Positions 35,580 through 42,827 of a stretch of DNA of 64,000 nt are shown in pieces. How positions within the stretch are numbered: the first letter of the stretch is position 1; each line of letters starts with the position of its first letter. The notes below the pieces were generated by a model. That model ran no database searches and was not told the origin of the DNA. It was given only the letters and a program-made list of their open reading frames with translations. Where the stretch lies: the NCBI RefSeq assembly GCF_900113805.1, contig NZ_FOQT01000001.1:972411-1036410 (forward strand), given 5' to 3'. The position numbers were made by a program, and so were the translations under genes. Source of the stretch: Halpernia frigidisoli. Lineage in GTDB: Bacteria > Bacteroidota > Bacteroidia > Flavobacteriales > Weeksellaceae.

Positions 35580-36425
35580 ATGAGTAAAATAATTATTCAC
35601 GGCGGTTTCTTTTCTGAAAGCGACCAAAGCCATGAAATAAAAGAAGCAAAACAGGAATCTTTAAAGAAAAATGCCAAACTTGCCTATGAATTTTTAGAAA
35701 ATCACACAGCGGCAGAAACAGTTGTTTACGCAGTTTCACTTCTTGAAAATGATGAACTTTATAATGCAGGAACCGGTTCGCAGATTCAAAGTGATGGCGT
35801 GATCAGAATGAGCGCTTCTATAATGGATGGCGATTCTCAAAAATTTTCAGGTGTTATTAATATTGAAAATGTAAAAAATCCAATTTTAGTTGCTGAGAAA
35901 TTAATGGCAACCAACGACCGTGTTTTGGGAGATATTGGTGCAAAAAAATACGCTGCAGAGAATGGTTTTAAAGACTACTCCACCGAAATTCCGCAGCGTA
36001 GAAAAGAATATCTGGCAAAAGTTGAAAGTTTGGGAAAAGGAACTGTTGGTTGCGTAGCTTTAGATAAAAATGGAAAAATTGCTGCGGCAACTTCCACCGG
36101 CGGAAAAGGATTTGAAATTCCCGGACGAATTTCTGATTCTGCAACAGTGGCAGGAAATTTTGCCAATGAATTTTGTGGTGTGAGTTGCACCGGCGTGGGC
36201 GAAGATATTGTTAGCAATGCAACTGCGACTAAAATTGTAACGCGTGTTTCTGACGGTTTTAAAATAAATGAAGCATTTGACAAAACATTTACCGAGTTAA
36301 AAAAAATCGATGGTTTTGCCGGCGCGATAGCGATTGATTCAAAAGGAAATATCTTTCATCAAAATTCTCATCCGACAATGGTATTTGCCAGTTTTGATGG
36401 GGAAAATTTTGAAGTTTTCAATTAA
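35580..36425 (+). CDS. iaaA: Isoaspartyl peptidase/L-asparaginase
   Basis: This is an N-terminal-nucleophile hydrolase of the plant-type asparaginase family, which cleaves beta-aspartyl dipeptides and is known to hydrolyse the beta-Asp-Arg products of cyanophycinase. The 281-residue precursor is expected to self-cleave before Thr155 in GKGTVGCVALD (152-162). PGRISDSAT (181-189) is the conserved substrate-binding stretch, and AGTGSQIQSDG (63-73) lies in the alpha chain. Its position 7 bases after the SDR-like gene and downstream of cphB supports the cyanophycin role. Confidence 0.93.
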   Translation: MSKIIIHGGFFSESDQSHEIKEAKQESLKKNAKLAYEFLENHTAAETVVYAVSLLENDELYNAGTGSQIQSDGVIRMSASIMDGDSQKFSGVINIENVKNPILVAEKLMATNDRVLGDIGAKKYAAENGFKDYSTEIPQRRKEYLAKVESLGKGTVGCVALDKNGKIAAATSTGGKGFEIPGRISDSATVAGNFANEFCGVSCTGVGEDIVSNATATKIVTRVSDGFKINEAFDKTFTELKKIDGFAGAIAIDSKGNIFHQNSHPTMVFASFDGENFEVFN

Positions 36426-36464
36426 AAAACTGTAAATTAGCTTATAAATTTTAAAACAATAATT

Positions 36465-36668
36465 ATGAAATATTTAATAAAACTAAGTCTGGCAATTCTT
36501 GTATTTTCCGCTGTAAGTTGTGCTCAAAATAAAGAGAAAAGAGAAGAATTTAAAGAAGAACATTCTGTTGAAGAAAAAAGAGTTGACGGAACTGCGCCTG
36601 CGGCTGCAAGTAGTGAAGGTGTGCCAGTTGACAGCACAAAAATTGAAAAAATGGACGAAACAAAATAA
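36465..36668 (+). CDS. Small putative lipoprotein
   Basis: This 67-residue protein has a signal peptide with lipobox SAVSC (lipidated Cys19) and then a short, highly charged, low-complexity tail rich in Glu and Lys (KEKREEFKEEHSVEEKR). I recognise no domain. It follows the isoaspartyl peptidase gene by 39 bases and is followed by a strong bidirectional terminator. It may be a surface- or periplasm-exposed tether; function unknown. Confidence 0.7.
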   Translation: MKYLIKLSLAILVFSAVSCAQNKEKREEFKEEHSVEEKRVDGTAPAAASSEGVPVDSTKIEKMDETK

Positions 36669-36692
36669 TTTTTCATCCTCATTTTAATTAAA

Positions 36693-36720
36693 AAAAACTT
36701 CAAAATTATTTGAAGTTTTT
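36693..36720. terminator. Bidirectional terminator between the lipoprotein gene and pheS
   Basis: AAAAACTTCAAA (36693-36704) pairs with TTTGAAGTTTTT (36709-36720), a 12-bp stem with ATTA loop and T runs on both strands. It ends both convergent genes. Confidence 0.85.
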
Positions 36721-36726
36721 TTCGCT

Positions 36727-37737
36727 TTATAGACTTTTAAATTGTTCTAACATTCGTTTATCGTTCTCGAAAAACATTCTGATATCACCCATTTGATGAA
36801 GCAGCATTACGATCCTTTCGATTCCCATTCCGAAAGCAAATCCGCTGAATTCGTCTGGATTGATGTTGACATTTTGCAAAACTGCAGGATCGACCATTCC
36901 GCAACCCATAATTTCCAGCCAACCTGTTCCTTTCGTAATTCTGTAATCTGTTTCTGAGTTCAAACCCCAGTAAACATCAACTTCCGCACTTGGTTCGGTG
37001 AAAGGAAAGTAAGAAGGGCGTAATCTAATTTTAGATTTTCCAAACAATTCTTTTGTGAAAAACTGTAAAGTTTGTTTCAGATCTGCATAACTCACGTTTT
37101 TATCAATATAAAGACCTTCGATCTGGTGAAAAATACAATGAGAACGGGAAGAAATCGCTTCATTCCGGAAAACTCTTCCTGGTGCTAAAATTCGAATCGG
37201 CGGTTTATTTTCTTCCATGTAACGAATTTGTACGGAAGAAGTATGCGTTCTCAGCAAAACATCCGGATCTTTTTCTATGAAAAAAGTATCCTGCATATCT
37301 CTAGCCGGATGGTATTCCGGTAAATTTAAAGCGGTGAAATTATGCCAGTCGTCTTCAATTTCCGGTCCGTCTGCAACTGCAAAACCGATTGATTTAAAAA
37401 TATCACTAATTCTGTTTTTAACCAAACTTATCGGATGACGCGTTCCTAATTCCAAAGGAAAACCCGGTCTCGTAAGATCTTCTTTTACGGAAATTGTTTC
37501 GGTTTTTGTAGCCGTTTTTAGTTCATCCAGTTTCTGCTGAAAAGCTTGTTTTAAAGCATTTACTTTTTGTCCGGCATCTTTTTTATTCTCGTTTGGTACT
37601 TTTTTAAATTCCTCAAACAGATCATTTAAAATACCTTTTTTTCCATTAAATTTTAGTCGGAATGTTTCAATTTCATCTTTATTGGTCGAAGTAAATTTGT
37701 TCACTTCTTCTATCATCGCCGCAATATTCTCTAACAT
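36727..37737 (-). CDS. pheS: Phenylalanyl-tRNA synthetase alpha chain
   Basis: PheS is the catalytic subunit that charges tRNA-Phe together with PheT, which is not in this window. The protein is 336 residues from the ATG at 37737, with an N-terminal coiled coil (about 1-90), motif 2 region [22 protein letters not shown] (in outline, near 180-200) and motif 3 [15 protein letters not shown] near the C-terminus. I chose this ATG over the upstream TTG at 37758, because that TTG overlaps a TATTTTTG -7 box and the family begins with the MLENIA-like stretch. It is convergent with the small lipoprotein gene. Confidence 0.96.
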   Translation of the reverse strand: MLENIAAMIEEVNKFTSTNKDEIETFRLKFNGKKGILNDLFEEFKKVPNENKKDAGQKVNALKQAFQQKLDELKTATKTETISVKEDLTRPGFPLELGTRHPISLVKNRISDIFKSIGFAVADGPEIEDDWHNFTALNLPEYHPARDMQDTFFIEKDPDVLLRTHTSSVQIRYMEENKPPIRILAPGRVFRNEAISSRSHCIFHQIEGLYIDKNVSYADLKQTLQFFTKELFGKSKIRLRPSYFPFTEPSAEVDVYWGLNSETDYRITKGTGWLEIMGCGMVDPAVLQNVNINPDEFSGFAFGMGIERIVMLLHQMGDIRMFFENDKRMLEQFKSL

Positions 37738-37755
37738 ATCAAATTTTAGTAAGCA

Positions 37756-37763
37756 CAAAAATA
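37756..37763 (-). promoter_or_regulatory. Putative -7 box for pheS
   Basis: On the minus strand TATTTTTG ends 18 bases before the pheS ATG. It supports the start at 37737, since an upstream TTG start would lie inside the promoter. Confidence 0.5.
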
Positions 37764-37794
37764 CAATTTTTCCTTTAAAAATTTAAGCAAAAAA

Positions 37795-37821
37795 AATCTG
37801 CTTCAAAGTTTGAAGCAGATT
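37795..37821 (-). terminator. Terminator after the YceI-like gene
   Basis: AATCTGCTTCA and TGAAGCAGATT (within 37795-37821) form an 11-bp stem closed by AAGTT. It lies about 20 bases after the stop of the gene at 37840-38499, with T-rich sequence following on the minus strand. Confidence 0.82.
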
Positions 37822-37839
37822 ACTATTTAATGTAAAATA

Positions 37840-38499
37840 TTACTTTTTCGCAGAAGCATTTGCTACGATTTGAAGCGTCATTTCATCTTTGATCAATCCG
37901 TTTGCAGCAGGCATTTGAAAAACAATCCCAAATTGCTCTCGTGAAATATCTTTCGGCTGAGTTGCAATTTTTATAGTTTCGCCTTCCATGGAAACATTTG
38001 CATTAAACTGGACTGGTTTTGTAATGCCTTTTATCGTTAAATTTCCGTCTAAAATAGTATTGTAATCACTTCCTGCGGGCGCTTCCGACACTTTTGTAAT
38101 TTCGTAAGTTGTAGTTGGATATTTCTCAACATCAAAGAAATCGGCACTTTTTAAATGGCCATTTAGTTTTGCTAAGTTTTCTGGGTCGTTTTTTAGATCT
38201 TCGCTTGTCAGGGTTGTCATATCTGCCACAAATTTGCCGCTTTCCAGTTTACCATTATTTACAGTTACTTCACCACTTTTCATTGATATATTACCAATGT
38301 GTCCGGCGTTTTCACTTTTTACAATTTTGTATCCTTTCCACTCGATCTTACTTGTTACGGTATTTACTTCATATACTTTTCCATTTTTTGAAGTCGTAAC
38401 GGCAGTAGTTTCGCTTTCTACTTTTTTATCTTTTGTGCAATTTGTTAAAATAATTAATGTTAAAGCGCTAAAAATCAAAGGTAATTTTATAAATTTCAT
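37840..38499 (-). CDS. YceI-domain lipoprotein
   Basis: This 219-residue exported protein has lipobox LTNC (lipidated Cys21) and a serine/threonine/lysine-rich linker. Residues about 42-215 form the YceI lipocalin-like domain with SKIEWKGYKI, HLKSADFFDVEKYPTTTYEI and LTIKGITKPV, which are typical family motifs. YceI proteins bind long isoprenoid-type lipids; the ligand here is not known. It is divergent from an ABC ATPase gene, with -7 boxes for both directions in the 76-base gap. Confidence 0.92.
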   Translation of the reverse strand: MKFIKLPLIFSALTLIILTNCTKDKKVESETTAVTTSKNGKVYEVNTVTSKIEWKGYKIVKSENAGHIGNISMKSGEVTVNNGKLESGKFVADMTTLTSEDLKNDPENLAKLNGHLKSADFFDVEKYPTTTYEITKVSEAPAGSDYNTILDGNLTIKGITKPVQFNANVSMEGETIKIATQPKDISREQFGIVFQMPAANGLIKDEMTLQIVANASAKK

Positions 38500-38526
38500 A
38501 GTTTAGTATTATGTTGTTTGTGGGTG

Positions 38527-38534
38527 CAAAAATA
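38527..38534 (-). promoter_or_regulatory. Putative -7 box for the YceI gene
   Basis: TATTTTTG on the minus strand, ending 27 bases before the ATG at 38499. It sits back to back with the plus-strand box at 38564-38571. Confidence 0.5.
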
Positions 38535-38563
38535 AGTTTATTTTATTTCATTGACAAAATTGT

Positions 38564-38571
38564 TAAATTTG
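38564..38571 (+). promoter_or_regulatory. Putative -7 box for the ABC ATPase gene, leaderless type
   Basis: TAAATTTG matches TAnnTTTG and ends 4 bases before the ATG at 38576, so the transcript would start at the start codon. Confidence 0.5.
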
Positions 38572-38575
38572 CATT

Positions 38576-39511
38576 ATGCTTTTAGAAATCAAAAATTTAC
38601 ACTTCTCCCACAACGAAAATCAAAAACTTTTTCAAAATTTTAATTTAAAAATTGATGAAGGTAGAATTGTCGCATTGGCGGGTGAAAGTGGTTGCGGAAA
38701 ATCAACTTTATTGAATTTGATTTACGGGCTTTTGCAATGGGAATCTGGCGAAATTATTTTAGATAATGAAAATCTTTATGGTCCAAAAAAGAATATTGTC
38801 CCCGGGGAAACAGACATCAAAATGGTGGCGCAAACTTATGATTTAATGCCTTATGCAACTGTCGCAGAAAACGTTGGGAAATTTCTTTCTAATATAAACT
38901 TAGAAAAGAAAAAAGAAAAAGTAATCCAACTTTTGGAAGTTGTAGGAATGGAGAATTTCGCAGATATTTTACCTAAAAATTTAAGTGGCGGTCAACAACA
39001 ACGCGTTGCGATTGCAAGATCGCTTTCTCAAATGCCAAAATTGTTACTTTTAGATGAACCTTTTAGTAGTTTAGATTATTCAAGAAAGATAGAATTGCGC
39101 GAAAGATTGTTTAAATATGTGAAAGAAAATGGACTTTCTTTGATCATTTCAACGCACGATATTCAGGAAATCATGCCGTGGACGGATCGATTGATTATTT
39201 TAAAAGATGGTCGCTTGATTCAAAGTGATTCCATTAAAGAAACTTATGAAAACCCTTACACAGATTATGTGGCGAAACTTTTTGGTGAAGTGAATATTTT
39301 CTCAGATGAAGAAAAAAATCATTTAAATTTATCTAAAAACTTCTATTTTCCGCATCAAATAAATATTACAGAAAGTGGTTTGGAAGCGAAGGTTTTGGAA
39401 AGCCGTTTTGCGGGAAGTTATTTTTGGAATAAAATTAATTTCAAAGGGAAAAACTTAGTAGTTTATTCCGAACAGGAATTGAGCGGTAATGTTTATTTGG
39501 AATTTGTTTAA
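38576..39511 (+). CDS. ABC transporter ATP-binding protein, no permease nearby
   Basis: This 311-residue ATPase has Walker A GESGCGKST (36-44), the signature LSGGQQQRVAIARSL (near 135-149), Walker B LLLLDEPFSSLD and the H-loop ISTHD. About 80 residues after the ATPase domain (230-311) could be a small regulatory or TOBE-like domain. Its closest general type is the nitrate/sulfonate or Fe3+/polyamine importer ATPases. No permease or binding protein gene lies beside it, so its transport partner is elsewhere in the genome or it works alone. It is divergent from the YceI lipoprotein gene. Confidence 0.9.
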   Translation: MLLEIKNLHFSHNENQKLFQNFNLKIDEGRIVALAGESGCGKSTLLNLIYGLLQWESGEIILDNENLYGPKKNIVPGETDIKMVAQTYDLMPYATVAENVGKFLSNINLEKKKEKVIQLLEVVGMENFADILPKNLSGGQQQRVAIARSLSQMPKLLLLDEPFSSLDYSRKIELRERLFKYVKENGLSLIISTHDIQEIMPWTDRLIILKDGRLIQSDSIKETYENPYTDYVAKLFGEVNIFSDEEKNHLNLSKNFYFPHQINITESGLEAKVLESRFAGSYFWNKINFKGKNLVVYSEQELSGNVYLEFV

Positions 39512-39530
39512 TAAGTTTTTGATTTTTTTA

Positions 39531-39653
39531 CCACAAAGTCACAAAACATTTTTAAAAAATCTATAAGAAAAGTTCATAAAGATTTTATGTGCCTTATGTT
39601 TTTTTTAAATTATACTTTTCATACTCACGCATTTGGCTTTGTGCCTTTGTGAT
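39531..39653. repeat. Small element with imperfect terminal inverted repeats
   Basis: The left end CCACAAAGTCACAAA (39531-39545) and the right end TTTGTGCCTTTGTGAT (39638-39653) are inverted copies matching at about 13 of 15 positions. The interior is AT-rich with GTGCCTTATG-type sequence and no open reading frame. Similar CTTTGTGCCTTTGTG sequences are familiar between genes of flavobacteria. It fills the gap between the ABC ATPase (+) and PhnA-like (-) genes. Confidence 0.6.
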
Positions 39654-39660
39654 TAAGTAT

Positions 39661-39993
39661 TTAAACTTTTTTCAAAAACTCAGATTTCAAAGCCATTGCG
39701 CCAAAACCATCCACTTTGCAATCAATATTATGATCAGAATCTGGTCTTAATCTGACATTTTTAATCTTTGTACCGGCTTTTATGGATTTCGGAAAACCTT
39801 TTACAGGAAGATCTTTAATCACCTGAACGGTATCGCCATTATTTAATACAGCGCCGTTTGAATCCAAAATTTCATTTTCAACCCATTCTTCATTTGGATC
39901 CCATTGGTGAAAACATTGCGAACAAAACATCTCGCCGTCCATATTGAAAGTAAGTTCTGATTTGCATTTCGGACAGATAATTGGTTCGCTCAT
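39661..39993 (-). CDS. PhnA/YjdM-family zinc-ribbon protein
   Basis: This 110-residue cytoplasmic protein has an N-terminal zinc ribbon with CPKC (Cys7, Cys10) and CSQC (Cys24, Cys27). It is followed by the PhnA domain with DSNGAVLNNGDTVQVIKDL and LRPDSDHNIDCKVDG. The name comes from the E. coli phn region, but the protein is not an essential part of phosphonate breakdown and its role is unsettled. It is a single-gene unit read away from the RsmB-like gene; two copies of the heptamer TAGTTGA lie just upstream of its start. Confidence 0.9.
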   Translation of the reverse strand: MSEPIICPKCKSELTFNMDGEMFCSQCFHQWDPNEEWVENEILDSNGAVLNNGDTVQVIKDLPVKGFPKSIKAGTKIKNVRLRPDSDHNIDCKVDGFGAMALKSEFLKKV

Positions 39994-39997
39994 GATT

Positions 39998-40011
39998 TAG
40001 TTGATAGTTGA
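39998..40011. repeat. Two heptamer units TAGTTGA
   Basis: Two perfect units, identical to those at 25397-25445, begin 5 bases upstream of the PhnA-like start codon. The gap 39994-40313 (320 bases) holds these, repeat element copy B and the promoter box of the RsmB-like gene. Confidence 0.8.
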
Positions 40012-40094
40012 TTCTTAAAAGCAAAAGTAAAGATTTAATTTTTAAAATGTTAATTTTCTTATTTATAAATAATTTTGAAGATGGATACGTTCTT

Positions 40095-40179
40095 GCGCCC
40101 CGGCTTGAGTGAAGCTCTTTTTATATGAAACGGAGTGGAATATAAAAAAGCGGGAACGGAAGACGGAAATAGGCGCCCA
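40095..40179 (+). repeat. Dispersed intergenic repeat, copy B
   Basis: The outer stem is GCGCC (40095-40099) with GGCGC (40172-40176). The conserved 5' block CCCCGGCTTGAGTGAAG and the 3' block GCGGGAACGGAAGACGG enclose an inner hairpin TTTTTATAT (40118-40126) with ATATAAAAA (40140-40148). The element ends GCGCCCAAAA like copies C and D. It lies between divergent genes. Confidence 0.8.
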
Positions 40180-40243
40180 AAAAAATTTGTAAACATATAT
40201 TCTATAATATCAAAAACTGATTTAACGATAAAAATTAAAGCCG

Positions 40244-40251
40244 TATTTTTG
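40244..40251 (+). promoter_or_regulatory. Putative -7 box for the RsmB-like gene
   Basis: TATTTTTG matches TAnnTTTG and lies 62 bases upstream of the chosen ATG at 40314. A TTG at 40260 in the same frame would start close to the expected transcription start, which argues against it. Confidence 0.45.
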
Positions 40252-40313
40252 CAAAAATTTTGTCCGGAATAATTGAGATAAAATTAATAATCTTAAATAA
40301 AAAAATCCATTGT

Positions 40314-41516
40314 ATGGAACTGATACACAGAAATTTACTGATAGGAATTCACGATGCGCTGCAGGAAACGTTTTTCGGCGAAAGAAAATATGCCGATAAA
40401 GTGATCGAAAGACTGCTGAAAGCGCACAGACAATGGGGAAGCGCGGATCGGAAAGTGGTTTCAGAAATTTTCTACAACATTATCCGCTGGAAAAAACGCC
40501 TGGAATATTACATGGGCGAAAATGCCAAGCCGGATAATATCTACAAAATGATCATTTCCTATTGCCTTTGGACAAAAACGCACTATAAAAAATTTGAGGA
40601 ATTTGACGGCGTAAAAGTCGCAGATGTTTTGGTTAAATTAAAGAAAAACAAAGTGCCGTCTAAAGCCTTTGAATATTCAATTCCTGATTGGTTGGTTGAA
40701 ACTTTTGAACGCGAATTGGGCGCAAATTGGGAAAAAGAAATGATTGCGCTAAATGAGCAGGCGCCGACAGTTTTGCGCGCAAATACTTTAAAAACCTCAA
40801 CAAAAGAATTGATTTCAGATTTGCGTGATGAAGATGTGACTGCTTTTCCGATAAAAAATTATCCGGATGCCGTTCAACTGGAAGAAAAGAAAAATGTTTT
40901 TTTGACGACTGCTTTTAAAGATGGTTTGTTTGAAGTTCAGGATGCAAGTTCACAGAAAATTGGTGAATTTCTGGACGTTAAAGAAGGACAAAGAGTTGTA
41001 GATGTTTGCGCCGGAGCGGGCGGAAAAACCTTGCATTTGGCTTCTTTAATGAATAATAAAGGTCAGATTATCGCTTTGGATATCTATGCCTGGAAACTGG
41101 CAGAATTGAAAAGAAGAGCCAGAAGAGCCGGCGCGCAAAATATAGAAACACGTTTGATTGAAGACACGAAAGTAATCAAAAGATTGCACGAAAAAGCCGA
41201 TAGATTGCTTATTGATGCACCTTGCAGCGGTCTCGGCGTTTTAAAAAGAAATCCTGATTCTAAGTGGAAAATTGACCAACAATTTCTTGATAGAATAAAA
41301 ATTGAACAACAAAAAATATTGCAGGATTATTCTAAAATCATCAAAGTGGGCGGAAAAATGATTTATGCGACCTGCTCAATTTTACCTTCTGAAAACCGCG
41401 AACAGGTTGATCTTTTCTTAAAAAATAATGCAAATTATGCTTTATTGGAAGAGAAAAAAGTAATGCCGAGTGAAGGTTATGATGGGTTTTATATGGCTTT
41501 GATAGAGAGAAAATAA
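40314..41516 (+). CDS. RsmB/NOP-family RNA cytosine-C5 methyltransferase
   Basis: This 400-residue SAM-dependent methyltransferase is predicted to make 5-methylcytosine in rRNA or tRNA. The SAM site is VVDVCAGAGGKTLHLA (228-243). Both catalytic cysteines are present: Cys304 in DAPCSGLGVLKRNPD and Cys354 in YATCSILPSENR. The N-terminal part (1-145) resembles the NusB-like region of RsmB. The ATG at 40314 starts MELIHRNLLIGIHDAL; an in-frame TTG 54 bases upstream would add 18 residues of poor coding look. A strong terminator follows. Confidence 0.92.
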   Translation: MELIHRNLLIGIHDALQETFFGERKYADKVIERLLKAHRQWGSADRKVVSEIFYNIIRWKKRLEYYMGENAKPDNIYKMIISYCLWTKTHYKKFEEFDGVKVADVLVKLKKNKVPSKAFEYSIPDWLVETFERELGANWEKEMIALNEQAPTVLRANTLKTSTKELISDLRDEDVTAFPIKNYPDAVQLEEKKNVFLTTAFKDGLFEVQDASSQKIGEFLDVKEGQRVVDVCAGAGGKTLHLASLMNNKGQIIALDIYAWKLAELKRRARRAGAQNIETRLIEDTKVIKRLHEKADRLLIDAPCSGLGVLKRNPDSKWKIDQQFLDRIKIEQQKILQDYSKIIKVGGKMIYATCSILPSENREQVDLFLKNNANYALLEEKKVMPSEGYDGFYMALIERK

Positions 41517-41536
41517 AATCAATTATTATATAATAG

Positions 41537-41564
41537 AAAAGCACTTCAAATTTGAAGTGCTTTT
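41537..41564 (+). terminator. Terminator after the RsmB-like gene
   Basis: AAAAGCACTTCAAA (41537-41550) is complementary to TTTGAAGTGCTTTT (41551-41564), followed by more T. The stem is palindromic, so about the central four to six bases form the loop. Confidence 0.85.
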
Positions 41565-41601
41565 TTTGTTTTAAATATTTTAAGGGAAATAAAAAAGTAT
41601 G

Positions 41602-42489
41602 CTATTGAAATTCTGTTGCCAACATTATCTTTTCATCGATAATATTTTCCCATAATTTATCATTTGAAATTGCATAATAATCAATACTTGAATTCTTTGG
41701 TTTTAATCTAAAATAAAAATCATAAGAACCACCAACAATGCCTTTTTCAGGTATGTATAAAAAACGGTCAATTCCTCTGTATTCGTTGTAACCATCGTGC
41801 TCCCACCAGCCATCAAACGTCCAAAACTGAAATGCAGTTTGATCTTTGATTTTAAACTTTTTTGATAAATAAATTTTAAAAATATATGGATTATCTATAT
41901 TTCTATGGAAATTATTAGTCCGAACATCCATAATAAATTCTTCGCCAAGCATCTGTTTTTTAAAACTTTTTTCAAATTCTTCAATTGTTGTTTTGTTCTC
42001 AGCAGTGTTTATAGTACCATAAGACGTAATGATTGGTAGTTTTAAATTCGAAACAACGAAAAATTCTGTTAGGCAAAGTTTAGAAACATAATATTTTCCG
42101 TTAGCTTTTTTAATCAGTTTATATTTTAAAGTTTTATTTTCAGGCTTATTATCAGATTTCCAACCGAAAATTAGACTTCGCAACTTGTTGTTTGATATGA
42201 TTTTATTTCTAAAAACGGCAGAATCTACCGGCATCCAATTGTAGCCTTTTTCATCAAAACCTGAGAGAATCTTTTCATCTAAATCAGGCAATACAGATAA
42301 AAGTAAAATTTCATTTTTGGATGTAAAGACATTGTAAACTTCAATATTTTTATTGATTTTATAGATGTCTTTTGTTTCTAAATTGTATTTATTAATTTTA
42401 AATTCAGATTTCAAACTATCCAAAAAAAAATATTCCTGGGAAAAGTATAAATTAGAAATTAGAATGAACAATAAATATGCTTTTTTCAT
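41602..42489 (-). CDS. Exported protein of unknown function
   Basis: I do not recognise this 295-residue protein. It begins with a signal peptide (MKKAYLLFILISNLYFSQ, cleavage near residue 18) and is otherwise rich in Lys, Asn and aromatic residues. Mixed strand-like stretches such as FKIYLSKKFKIKDQTAFQFW and GIVGGSYDFYFRLKPK suggest a beta-rich periplasmic or outer-membrane-associated protein. No catalytic motif is visible. It is a single transcription unit facing the RsmB-like gene and divergent from asnB. Confidence 0.65.
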   Translation of the reverse strand: MKKAYLLFILISNLYFSQEYFFLDSLKSEFKINKYNLETKDIYKINKNIEVYNVFTSKNEILLLSVLPDLDEKILSGFDEKGYNWMPVDSAVFRNKIISNNKLRSLIFGWKSDNKPENKTLKYKLIKKANGKYYVSKLCLTEFFVVSNLKLPIITSYGTINTAENKTTIEEFEKSFKKQMLGEEFIMDVRTNNFHRNIDNPYIFKIYLSKKFKIKDQTAFQFWTFDGWWEHDGYNEYRGIDRFLYIPEKGIVGGSYDFYFRLKPKNSSIDYYAISNDKLWENIIDEKIMLATEFQ

Positions 42490-42827
42490 TTTTTTGGAAG
42501 ATTAACTTTTCTGTTATGGACAATTTAAAATCTTAATTTAGTTTTTACGGGCAACTGTTTCAAATATTTCTTTGTCACTTTAAATTTATTTTTTCTTATT
42601 TAAATTTTGCCAAATTTTATACAATGAACTGCGAATTTAAAATATAATTAAAAGTTTTAAATTGATATTTTTGGTAATATATCACCATTAAATGTATAAC
42701 TATTTTTCTGATTGCTTATTTATTTGAAATTCAATTTATCCTCCACTTACTTTCACTAAAGTTTTTTACTTAAATTTGTGTATTAATTCACATTTAAACT
42801 AACAACTACCTATAACTTTATTAACAT
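42490..42827. other. Intergenic region upstream of asnB
   Basis: These 338 bases between two divergent genes are AT-rich and without a credible reading frame. The only element I can support is the asnB -7 box at 42771-42778, which leaves a leader of about 43 bases. I see no riboswitch-like structure or repeat. Confidence 0.6.
42771..42778 (+). promoter_or_regulatory. Putative -7 box for asnB
   Basis: TAAATTTG matches TAnnTTTG, 49 bases upstream of the asnB ATG. No -33 TTG at the usual distance is clear. Confidence 0.45.

Noticed and set aside
36727-37758. Upstream TTG start for pheS at 37758
   Set aside because: The TTG belongs to a TATTTTTG -7 box, and the ATG at 37737 begins the usual PheS N-terminus.
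40260-40313. N-terminal extension of the RsmB-like protein from the TTG at 40260
   Set aside because: The first 18 residues are atypical and start almost at the predicted transcription start; the ATG at 40314 gives the expected N-terminus.
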